Assembly: GCA_003136475.1 (NCBI GenBank)
Contig: PLEQ01000232.1
Span: forward strand, 1 to 34,271
Direction: 5' to 3'
Source: Deltaproteobacteria bacterium
GTDB lineage: Bacteria; Bdellovibrionota_B; Oligoflexia; Oligoflexales; Bog-1112
Length of the DNA: 34,271 bases
Positions 21,994 to 29,465 of this stretch are shown here, piece after piece. Below the pieces are notes generated by a model. That model was given only the letters and a program-made list of their open reading frames with translations, was not told the DNA's origin and searched no databases. Both the position numbers and the translations under genes were made by a program. The first letter of the stretch is position 1, and the number at the start of each line of letters is the position of its first letter.

Positions 21994-24630
21994 TTATAGT
22001 TGTGATGTAGGTAATTGGAATGATACCGGAAAAACTCCCTGAATGCCGCTTAGCCCCACCCCTAAATTAATTACTAGACTTGGGGGTGTAATTAGTACTT
22101 GTAATCCGGAAATATTAGAAAAACGAGGATCAGCTGTAATTAAGTTCGTGATTTCATTATATATATCAGAAGCAGATGTGTCAGAAACCATAGTTCCAGG
22201 CTTAGTCCCCAATCCAAAGCTTGGATTGGACAAATCGCTCCCAAGTGGTGTTCCAAATTTAATGGCTAAAGCCTGTATTAGATTAGGAAGTCCGGCAGCC
22301 AATTGAAAGTCTCCGGTATTGTTTACAGCTAAATCGCCTTGTGGAGTCAATAACCAAGATACTTTGGATAATCCTACCAAATCTACATTGGCAACACTGC
22401 TAGGAATTGTAATTTGGTCGTCTGCGGTAGTCTGGAGATCAGAAGGAATCCAAATTACGTTTTGGGAATTTACAGTGCCGGGTAAATAGGCCTGTAAATA
22501 CGCTTGATTAGCGGTCGTAAATGTGTCCAAATTTGGTAGTCCATCCAACGTTATAAGAAAACTAGTTTGTGACAGAGACACTATGTTTATAATAGTACGA
22601 GCAACTGGATTTTGGTTGTTTGCATAGAGATATATGGTTTGGCCAATAAAAAGATCTGTATCGGAGCCTACTACAATATTTCTGCCATCGGCATTAGATA
22701 ATAAAGAATACTGGAATCCATCCGGATCTATATATGGCTCTTGTAAGAAATTTAATGTAGCTATCTCCAACCATCTAGCAGAATCTCCTAAATATCTCTG
22801 CGCAATTTGTTCCATATTCAGTCCTGCTGGAACTGGAACCTGAATTTTGGAGTTAGAAATAGAAAATTCAATTCCAGAAGTTGCGGCTAGAGCATTGACA
22901 TATTCCATATTATTTAAAATTTGATTGTTATCAAGCTGATTGGTTGCAGTCAATATGTCATAACTTTCAACTAATTCATAAAATGATTGTAAGATATAGT
23001 ACTGATCCAGAGTCATGGTATTTTCAGTTGCAATAGGGGGAGGCGTATTGAAAAGTGTGCTATAGTACGAATCACCAGCACCAAAAGAAGTTTCTAATTG
23101 GGTGCATAGTGTAAGAATAACCCCACGCATTGTTTTCAAATTTGCAACCGTAAAATTGCTTACAGTATTTAATTCATTACTAAGAGCTGTTGATTGGGCA
23201 GTATTTAATGTTAAGCTATTTACGGGAACTTGGCTAAAAAGCATTGGATTCTGCAGAGGATTGGCAAATATCGTACTTGATGGGTTTAACGTAGAAGATG
23301 CAATTGCATTAGGTCCCAACTGACCATTTGCTACTGCGGCTGAAGAAAGGCCTTCATTTTTTTGTTGCAAGGCTTGTACGTTAGATAAATTGGTTTGCGT
23401 GGTATTGTCAGTAGCCGCTGGACCAAAGAGATTGTTTGGGTTAACAGTAGATAAAAAATTTGATATAGTGCTTTGAGCATCTTTGGTTAATTGAGCCGGC
23501 AAATCATTAACGGCTAAAGCTACTCCCGCCAATTGTTTTACAAAAATTCCGGTCTGTCGAATGATGTTTAAAATATTGTCAACATCTGACCTAACGGCCC
23601 CGATCAAATTGGTTGCAGCAGCCGCAGTATTTTGTGCAGCTTGAATTATATTTAGTATATTCTGGAGTACGCCAGGACCAAGAGGCGTTACTTGAAGTGG
23701 GACGGCGACTAGGTTATCATTTAAGTTAACCCTGCGCCATGCTTTAAATTGTAGGTTGTAGTCAATTTGCAAGGGCTTATTTGCATTTTCATTCCAAGTA
23801 AATCCTACTGGTGTGACTACGAAACTTTGATTCTGTTTGGGGATATCAAAGACCAAACGCCACCCGGCATTATCGGGATTTCTTTTGGCTTCAGCGTATT
23901 GTTCCAAAAACTGAGTTAGCATGAGAGTCTGATAATAACCAGTACCCAGACCATTTTCGGGATCTTGGGGATCTCCTGGTCTTATAGTAGTAGGTTTAGA
24001 CGCATTAGAGCCATTAGTGACGTTGTTAATAATTGATTGAAATTGAGTGGCAACGTTTTGTGCGGCCCCTATGGTACCACCAAAAACGGACTGAAGTATG
24101 TTGGGCGTTCCTGGAGGATTAACAGTTGAAGGTCTTCCGGGCCATACGCCAAAAGTTCCTTGAATAGAGATATTCTTAAAACGAACTCCGGAATGTTCTT
24201 CTAAGATACCACGTAAAGTAGCGGAAGTATTAATAGAATATGCATCTGTAATAGACAATTGTTGTGGAGTTATAGGCAAAAAGAATTCCCAGGCCGTACT
24301 CAATGGAGTAAAAGCCAAAGTACCGTTGCCAAGTGGGTTGACCGTAACTTTTGAAGGTAGGTTGCCCCCAACTACCTGATTATTGTTGGAAGTGTCTATA
24401 ACAACAAGCCTATAGGGTACTAGCTTATCCCAGAGTTCCCCTTTGGGAGACAAATATTGAAAAAATGTACTGTTTACAATAGGTTGAGCATTAGAATTGG
24501 GCGCAGTAGTAGGACCGGCATTGGGAACTACTGCCCAAGGGAGGTTACCGAACAAGGAACTGCCTCCTGGAGGCGCCGTAAGGCTTCCTAAAGCTGAACT
24601 AAGACCTAAAGAATCAAGTAAGCCTGGCAT
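21994..24630 (-). CDS. Baseplate protein: LysM-type domain fused to gp25-like wedge domain
   Basis: 878 residues from ATG 24630, which has AGGGG 6 bases upstream; a TTG one codon earlier is less well spaced. About residues 60-170 (LVPYRLVVID, AWEFFLPITPQQLSITDAYS, NISIQGTFGVWPGRPS) resemble the tail-hub adaptor proteins that precede LysM domains in contractile tails. A long helical middle follows (NIIQAAQNTAAAATNLIGAV, and others). LysM-like at about 600-650: NMEQIAQRYLGDSARWLEIATLN, with the IA-x-RYLGD-x-RW signature. The last roughly 115 residues (GDLAVNNTGDFQLAAGLPNLIQALAIKFGTPLGSDLSNPSFG) are a gp25/GpW-like wedge domain. In P2 and T4 these are separate genes. Likely role: joining the spike/tube end to the wedge ring. 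It lies upstream of the J-like gene, as gpW precedes gpJ. Confidence 0.82.
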   Translation of the reverse strand: MPGLLDSLGLSSALGSLTAPPGGSSLFGNLPWAVVPNAGPTTAPNSNAQPIVNSTFFQYLSPKGELWDKLVPYRLVVIDTSNNNQVVGGNLPSKVTVNPLGNGTLAFTPLSTAWEFFLPITPQQLSITDAYSINTSATLRGILEEHSGVRFKNISIQGTFGVWPGRPSTVNPPGTPNILQSVFGGTIGAAQNVATQFQSIINNVTNGSNASKPTTIRPGDPQDPENGLGTGYYQTLMLTQFLEQYAEAKRNPDNAGWRLVFDIPKQNQSFVVTPVGFTWNENANKPLQIDYNLQFKAWRRVNLNDNLVAVPLQVTPLGPGVLQNILNIIQAAQNTAAAATNLIGAVRSDVDNILNIIRQTGIFVKQLAGVALAVNDLPAQLTKDAQSTISNFLSTVNPNNLFGPAATDNTTQTNLSNVQALQQKNEGLSSAAVANGQLGPNAIASSTLNPSSTIFANPLQNPMLFSQVPVNSLTLNTAQSTALSNELNTVSNFTVANLKTMRGVILTLCTQLETSFGAGDSYYSTLFNTPPPIATENTMTLDQYYILQSFYELVESYDILTATNQLDNNQILNNMEYVNALAATSGIEFSISNSKIQVPVPAGLNMEQIAQRYLGDSARWLEIATLNFLQEPYIDPDGFQYSLLSNADGRNIVVGSDTDLFIGQTIYLYANNQNPVARTIINIVSLSQTSFLITLDGLPNLDTFTTANQAYLQAYLPGTVNSQNVIWIPSDLQTTADDQITIPSSVANVDLVGLSKVSWLLTPQGDLAVNNTGDFQLAAGLPNLIQALAIKFGTPLGSDLSNPSFGLGTKPGTMVSDTSASDIYNEITNLITADPRFSNISGLQVLITPPSLVINLGVGLSGIQGVFPVSFQLPTSQL

Positions 24631-24644
24631 CAAATACCCCTACA

Positions 24645-24653
24645 ATAAGATTG
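24645..24653 (-). promoter_or_regulatory. CAATCTTAT box upstream of the gp25-like operon
   Basis: Minus-strand exact copy, 14 bases before the ATG at 24630, preceded by GATATATCGATTATGAAGGA. The ribosome-binding site AGGGG begins 3 bases after the box. Confidence 0.65.
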
Positions 24654-24717
24654 TCAGTTCCTTCATAATCGATATATCAGAGATAAGACCAGGGTATTTC
24701 TATGATATATAAGAAAC

Positions 24718-25257
24718 ATGAGAATTTTAAGATCTATACTAATCGGAACTCTTCTCGGACTATTATTGTCTTGTGCCATGATGTTTAGGGAAGTGAGACC
24801 TGTACCCAATTATAAGGGCGTGGATCAGGAAGCAATCCCATACGTTAATGAATGGCTTGAGCTGGCCAAATTAAATGGGATTACTTTTTACAATACGGTA
24901 ACCGTAGGATTCTCGAACATAGAGAGATCAGAGGTTATTGGCGAATGTAATTATTCTTATTTTTTTAGAGAAATCGATTTAGATCAAACTTATTGGAAAA
25001 CTTTTACTAAAATTCGGAAAACAGCATTATTGTATCACGAACTAACACATTGTTATTGTGGTAGAAAGCATGACTATGCTGTCGGTAAAGAATATGACAA
25101 CAACGAACGTCCTTGGTTTCCGTTAAAACGCGAAGGATTTTTTCTAGATGGATGTCCTCTGAGTCTTATGTATCCATACGTAGTTGAAGATTCTTGTTTT
25201 ATTTCTCACTATGCAGAATATACAAAAGAAATGTATAATCGCTGTGAGCCATTCTAA
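24718..25257 (+). CDS. Predicted lipoprotein zinc metalloprotease (metzincin-like)
   Basis: 179 residues. The N-terminus MRILRSILIGTLLGLLLSC is a lipoprotein signal peptide with lipobox LLSC, Cys19 being the lipidated residue, so it should sit in the envelope. H107-E-L-T-H111 is a zincin HExxH motif, and H118 follows in the context HCYCGRKHD. This is one residue longer than the metzincin HExxHxxGxxH spacing. Residues 149-153 (SLMYP) match the Met-turn of matrixin-type metalloproteases, about 30 residues after the third His. Six or so further Cys could form disulfides in the periplasm. The upstream region has only weak -10-like A/T sequence (TATGATATAT) and no clear ribosome-binding site. It is the first gene of a two-gene plus-strand island within the baseplate block. 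Substrate unknown; catalysis and family are inferred from motifs. Confidence 0.72.
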   Translation: MRILRSILIGTLLGLLLSCAMMFREVRPVPNYKGVDQEAIPYVNEWLELAKLNGITFYNTVTVGFSNIERSEVIGECNYSYFFREIDLDQTYWKTFTKIRKTALLYHELTHCYCGRKHDYAVGKEYDNNERPWFPLKREGFFLDGCPLSLMYPYVVEDSCFISHYAEYTKEMYNRCEPF

Positions 25258-25604
25258 TGATGACCAAACATGAAACAGATCTAGTCAGATTAGTGTATGC
25301 TCGATTCATGGAATCGGAAGATGATACTTGGGGAGACATAGACTGTAATCTGGAAATGTTTGATTGGCTCTCTGACAAAGAATTAATAGAAGAAACAAGA
25401 ATAAAAATTTTAGAGCATTCAAGGGGAACATTTAGGTGTGCGCAAAATCACGAGCAAGGCATTTGCTTTGCCCCTTTAGTATTAGAAGCCGTAATTGCCA
25501 TAAACAAGTTATATGAAGAGACCGGAAGATTACACGAAAAAAATAGATATATTTTGACCTATTATCTTTCAATGAGTGAATTACGTTTAATATACGTTTT
25601 TTAG
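25257..25604 (+). CDS. Hypothetical acidic protein
   Basis: 115 residues. The start ATG 25257 overlaps the previous TAA (TAATG), and a second ATG follows at 25260. The sequence is helical and acidic (LVRLVYARFMESEDDTWGDIDCNLEMFDWLSDKELIEETRIKI), with APLVLEAVIAINKLYEETG at about 75-95 and a hydrophobic end. No signal peptide or known motif. It is probably co-translated with the lipoprotein protease. Its TAG shares bases with the TAA of the opposing gene at 25601. Function unknown. Confidence 0.65.
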   Translation: MMTKHETDLVRLVYARFMESEDDTWGDIDCNLEMFDWLSDKELIEETRIKILEHSRGTFRCAQNHEQGICFAPLVLEAVIAINKLYEETGRLHEKNRYILTYYLSMSELRLIYVF

Positions 25605-25864
25605 TGAAGACGCATTTGTTGAATAGACATTCCAGCAATTAAGTCTAAGGCGTATTTGCGATCCTTTTCTGTACCATCTTTTACTATTCCAGATAGGTCT
25701 TTCAAAGCATTATTGTACACCTTAATAACTTCTAGTTTAGTGAATAGAAAAAAATTGTCTTCGCACAAAAAATCTCCACCAAATTGCACGCAATAATAAT
25801 TCCTTTCCATTCTTTCTACTTCTTGTTCTGTATATCCAATATATGCTGATTTTTTTTTGCCCAT
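25601..25864 (-). CDS. Hypothetical small protein in baseplate operon
   Basis: 87 residues: a basic start MGKKKSAYIGYTEQEVERMERNYY, then FGGDFLCEDNFFLFTKLEVIKVYNNALKDL, and a helical end GMSIQQMRLH. It follows the 235-residue gene by 8 bases, with TAAGG upstream of its ATG. It is the last gene of the tape-measure-to-spike operon and converges on the plus-strand gene at 25257 with a 4-base overlap. No family recognised; a small chaperone or assembly factor would fit the position but is not shown. Confidence 0.65.
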   Translation of the reverse strand: MGKKKSAYIGYTEQEVERMERNYYCVQFGGDFLCEDNFFLFTKLEVIKVYNNALKDLSGIVKDGTEKDRKYALDLIAGMSIQQMRLH

Positions 25865-25872
25865 ATTTTACC

Positions 25873-26580
25873 TTATGCCGCCGTTCCAGTACCGGTTCCT
25901 ACTCCTGGTAGATTGCATATCTGTGCCGGACTGGTTACACAGATACCTGTAATCGTAAGAGTTCCTGTAGAATTCTGTTCTATTAATGCAACATATGATT
26001 CAGAAATTGCTTGAGCTAATCTTGGCCAAAATTTCCCCAGAAAGTTAGGGGCACCAGACATTATCTGGGTTTGAATAGTCGGAGCTACCAATCCCGTAAA
26101 ATCGCCATTATTAATGGTTCCACTCCCCGCATAAATCAAAGGATCTACTGATGTTAAAATCCATGCCGTTGGATAATATGACAAAAAAGAATCATTAATT
26201 CCTTCGCACAACGCTTTTAAATATTCTCCAGAATTTCCTGGCTCAGGAGGATATGGATCATGTTTAGTACTACCAAAGTCGGCTATTACATAGTTTCTAG
26301 TTCTTGTGTATAGATCTTCTATAAAAAAAGTTGGATCTGTAACGATACCGACTCCTGCACCCACTCCTGGAATAGGGGGAGCTGCCGTAAAACCAACATC
26401 AGAGGATGTGAATTCTACTGTAGGTGCTCCTAAGGCAATACCTAAGCCGATTGCCTGACACATCTCAATATAAAATGCAGGATTTTCCTGAGCAAGCGGA
26501 TGTCTTCCAGCTATAGCGGCCATTCTAGAATCTACATTCGTTTGAATAAGATTTGCTAAAACAGATCCTACTACTGGCAT
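25873..26580 (-). CDS. Virion-associated protein of unknown function (235 residues)
   Basis: It starts MPVVGSVLANLIQTNVDSRMAAIAGRHPLAQ. A helical N-terminal part (YIEMCQAIGLGIALG) is followed by a Pro/Gly-rich segment (AAPPIPGVGAGVGIV) and a helical middle (LKALCEGINDSFLSYYPTAW). A short beta end reads TLTITGICVTSPAQICNLPG. It lies one base after the spike gene and before the 87-residue gene, so it is co-transcribed with the hub and spike. It may belong to the central baseplate or spike tip; no PAAR-like motif is evident. Function is from position only. Confidence 0.7.
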   Translation of the reverse strand: MPVVGSVLANLIQTNVDSRMAAIAGRHPLAQENPAFYIEMCQAIGLGIALGAPTVEFTSSDVGFTAAPPIPGVGAGVGIVTDPTFFIEDLYTRTRNYVIADFGSTKHDPYPPEPGNSGEYLKALCEGINDSFLSYYPTAWILTSVDPLIYAGSGTINNGDFTGLVAPTIQTQIMSGAPNFLGKFWPRLAQAISESYVALIEQNSTGTLTITGICVTSPAQICNLPGVGTGTGTAA

Positions 26581-26581
26581 G

Positions 26582-27496
26582 TTATTGCCCAGCCATTACT
26601 GTAGGAACACCTATGGTAGGAACGCCTGTTATTAAATCTACAACTGGATCGGTCATATTTGTTAAGACCATTCCGGCTTGTCCATTTAGTTGAATAGTTG
26701 ATCCAGTAACAACGGCATTACCAGTGGCAGTAATATCACAATTACCTCCAGCATTTATTACGGTATCATTGCTAGAAGTTATATTTACAGCACCCGAAGC
26801 GTTAATGTTACAATCAGTTTTTGTGGTAATAGTTAGTGCTCCACTCTTATCTGCCAAAATATCAATAGTAGAGTGGTTAAACTCAAACGATCCATCAGTC
26901 TTGATTTGAAATGTGGTAGTTCCTTGTGAAGAATCGGTTGGTTCTCCTTCACTATCTGTAGCTCCATTGAATGTTAGCGCAGTGCTTCCATCTGTATTGA
27001 CCTTTATATTTACTCCATTATATTCTCCTTCTAAAAAAGGATCTGTGCTAACTAAGTTAGTTTGTCTGTCTGGATGAGTAACAGAACCAATAATTATTGC
27101 TTTCTCGCTCAGGGCATCTAAGCATAGAAGCAAAACTATGGCCCCATTTTGTCCTTTAAAATTCATTAAGCTTTCATTGACATTTAATTTAGTCCTAATT
27201 CTTAAAGCTTTTTCAAAATAATCAGCGATAGATCCCATACCTTCAGAAGCTAAACAATTTTTATAAGTATTTGACGCAACTCCCTTATTTTCGTCTTGTT
27301 GGATAGCGACAACATCGTATTCTGTAGTTAGTTTTGAAATATTGTTTGGATCGTTTACGTCATAGGCGTTAACGACCATACCCACGCGCAAAGGTGTGTT
27401 TTTATACGTCCTATTAAATCCTCTAGAAAAGTCTTCTACATTAGATCCCAAAAGACCATGGGGAAGAACGGTTCCATTCCTTAAAAAGTTGGTCAT
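26582..27496 (-). CDS. Baseplate central spike protein (gpV/gp5 C-terminal-like)
   Basis: 304 residues. The N-terminal part (about 1-150) has the strand pattern of an OB-fold (RVGMVVNAYDVNDPNN, YDVVAIQQDEN, NGAIVLLLCL, AIIIGSVTHPD). From about 200 to 280 there are regular short beta repeats (INASGAVNITSSNDTVINAG, then CDITATGNAVVTGSTIQLNG), the signature of a trimeric beta-helical needle. This is the layout of P2 gpV and of the C-terminal part of T4 gp5, but with no lysozyme domain. The ATG overlaps the hub stop by one base (TAATG) with AGGA upstream. Role: membrane-puncturing tip of the contractile tail, well supported by architecture and by its place after the hub gene. Confidence 0.85.
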   Translation of the reverse strand: MTNFLRNGTVLPHGLLGSNVEDFSRGFNRTYKNTPLRVGMVVNAYDVNDPNNISKLTTEYDVVAIQQDENKGVASNTYKNCLASEGMGSIADYFEKALRIRTKLNVNESLMNFKGQNGAIVLLLCLDALSEKAIIIGSVTHPDRQTNLVSTDPFLEGEYNGVNIKVNTDGSTALTFNGATDSEGEPTDSSQGTTTFQIKTDGSFEFNHSTIDILADKSGALTITTKTDCNINASGAVNITSSNDTVINAGGNCDITATGNAVVTGSTIQLNGQAGMVLTNMTDPVVDLITGVPTIGVPTVMAGQ

Positions 27497-29463
27497 TATT
27501 TTTTCCTACTAGGCTTTATTGGGGGTGTTTTTGTAAGTTTTATTTGAGCTGGTTGAGGAAAAGAAGTATCGGGCTTATCTAAAGGTTTTTTCTGATCTAT
27601 TCCTGGAGAACGCTGAGGAATGTCCTGACTTTCAGAAACACCTGGCAATATTTGATTATTTCTGTAATCTATTTCTCTCTCTTTATATGCATTAGTATGG
27701 TCCATACCAGGATAGATTGTCCCACCATTTTGGTTACTATTGCTTAATATAGAAAGGCCTTGACTAACACTTATAGTAGTTCTAAAGCTTTTTCTTCCAC
27801 TTTCCGTATTTATTTCACCCCTGTGGGTTACTTGTTCTATATGGTATACGATTCCATCATATTCTAAATTGTCCCCAACAGTAATAGGATCTACAATACC
27901 AACACAGTTCAGTGTTCCATTAAACTTGAGGTGTCCACCAATCAAGGCATCTCCGACTATCTTGGCCCAAAAAGGACTATTGAATGATTCTTTTGCTGCT
28001 CCAACAGGAACTACATCAAACATTCCGCTTACTACTATAGGCCTTAATCCACTTCTCTGTATGTCATTTACATCTTGAACATAATTAATTAATTGGGTTT
28101 CTATGGCATAATCATTGCCACTGTTAGTTTGACCAGTCTTACCAAAAATTTGTACGTAATTCACCCTAGCAGCTTCATCTCTGCCCAAATCTTGAGCTAT
28201 AACTATGGAAGGATCTATTTTCCATCTGGGAACCGTTAAAAATCCTGTAGTATTGGGGGCTCCACTCGCTGATTGATTGGCTACTACAAAATCTGGGGTA
28301 GTAAATGGTATTTGTCTGAAAACAACAGTGGGAACAACTCTATCTGCATTAGGTGCTATCCTAAAACAAGAATAAAATTCATTAACTGGCTTATTAACAT
28401 ATTGACTTAATATGTCCCATACTTTTACTTGATCCCAATATTCAATTTTTAGTACCGAAGTACCGGTACAATCTACAGGGGTAAACCAAAACCTAGTTGG
28501 TTTGCCTGAAATTGTATCGGCTACTTGAGATAGCCCAGAAGGATTAAATCCCTCATGAAGAGAGAGATTTGAATTCGTTCTAGTATATGATTGAAGACCA
28601 AATACGAAATTATAGATATCTGCAGCTGTTTTTACGTTAGAATTACCCAATAAATTACCGACTACCAATGGCATAAAAAGAGTTCCATTGGGAGTAGTTT
28701 GAAATAGCGGAGAGGAATTTTGATTAGTGTCTGGAGTACCTACCCCTATAAACGCTGATGCTAACTGCATTATCAATTGTCGTAAAGAAAAAGGATTTTC
28801 CGAGTTAGCCAGTGTCTCCCACCTCTGTAAAATTTGACTTGCGAATGTAAGATATCCAGGATTTTGGAGCGCCACAGCCTGATTAAAATAAATCATGTTG
28901 TTAAATTCAGTGAACGCATATCCCGTAATGCTAATAACTCTAGTGACAGCACCGGTTTGGGCATTTGTAACGGCCAATCGTTCTCTAACAGACTGTACTT
29001 TAAAAAACCCTTTAAATCCATCATCTATTTCATTAATTGGTTCCTTACCATCGTCAGCCCTGCTTGCTACGTCTTCGGCGTCACTTTCCCAATTTAACAT
29101 GTTGACAAAAACGAAGTCTCCTGGGGCTATTTCCGTCAAATAATCTACATTAGTTTGTACCAATATCGCTTCCATGCTGGGGGTATAAGAAGATTTACTG
29201 GAAGTAACAGAAATGCTAATACAATCGTTTCTAACGACCAGAGTTTCTTTTACTGATTTTAGTTGAGATAGTAAAGAAGAATTTGGGTCTCCACCATTAG
29301 TTATGGAATTGCTAATTCTTAAAGTATCTCTGTATTGCCATCTAACAAAAGTCAGCACCCAAGCTGGACTTGATTGATTAACCAAACCATCGTCTATTCC
29401 GCCATCGGATCCATAAGCCGGATCTGGACCAATATCATATGTATAGGCTCTAGAGTCAGACAT
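27496..29463 (-). CDS. Baseplate hub protein (gp27/gpD-like)
   Basis: 655 residues. Around 70-130, VRNDCISISVTSSKSSYTPSMEAILVQTNVDYLTEIAPGDFVFVNMLN is a beta-barrel-type segment found in tail hub proteins. About 160-200 has GFFKVQSVRERLAVTNAQTG and VISITGYAFTEFNNMIYF. Around 490-580, FDVVPVGAAKESFNSPFWAKIVGDALIGGHLKFNG and VDPITVGDNLEYDGIVYHIEQVTH form the second barrel. The C-terminal 40 residues are Pro/Lys-rich (KPLDKPDTSFPQPAQIKL, ending SRKK), probably a flexible tail. It lies between the tape measure (2 bases upstream) and the spike, exactly where gpD and gp27 stand. Inferred role: trimeric adaptor between the tail tube and the spike. Confidence 0.78.
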   Translation of the reverse strand: MSDSRAYTYDIGPDPAYGSDGGIDDGLVNQSSPAWVLTFVRWQYRDTLRISNSITNGGDPNSSLLSQLKSVKETLVVRNDCISISVTSSKSSYTPSMEAILVQTNVDYLTEIAPGDFVFVNMLNWESDAEDVASRADDGKEPINEIDDGFKGFFKVQSVRERLAVTNAQTGAVTRVISITGYAFTEFNNMIYFNQAVALQNPGYLTFASQILQRWETLANSENPFSLRQLIMQLASAFIGVGTPDTNQNSSPLFQTTPNGTLFMPLVVGNLLGNSNVKTAADIYNFVFGLQSYTRTNSNLSLHEGFNPSGLSQVADTISGKPTRFWFTPVDCTGTSVLKIEYWDQVKVWDILSQYVNKPVNEFYSCFRIAPNADRVVPTVVFRQIPFTTPDFVVANQSASGAPNTTGFLTVPRWKIDPSIVIAQDLGRDEAARVNYVQIFGKTGQTNSGNDYAIETQLINYVQDVNDIQRSGLRPIVVSGMFDVVPVGAAKESFNSPFWAKIVGDALIGGHLKFNGTLNCVGIVDPITVGDNLEYDGIVYHIEQVTHRGEINTESGRKSFRTTISVSQGLSILSNSNQNGGTIYPGMDHTNAYKEREIDYRNNQILPGVSESQDIPQRSPGIDQKKPLDKPDTSFPQPAQIKLTKTPPIKPSRKK

Positions 29464-29465
29464 AG

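Noticed and set aside
24631..24633. TTG 24633 as start of the LysM/gp25-like gene
   Set aside because: Too close to the AGGGG site; the adjacent ATG 24630 has 6-base spacing.
25432..25638. 68-codon minus-strand frame
   Set aside because: It overlaps both the plus-strand gene at 25257 and the in-operon minus gene at 25601, and has no operon context.
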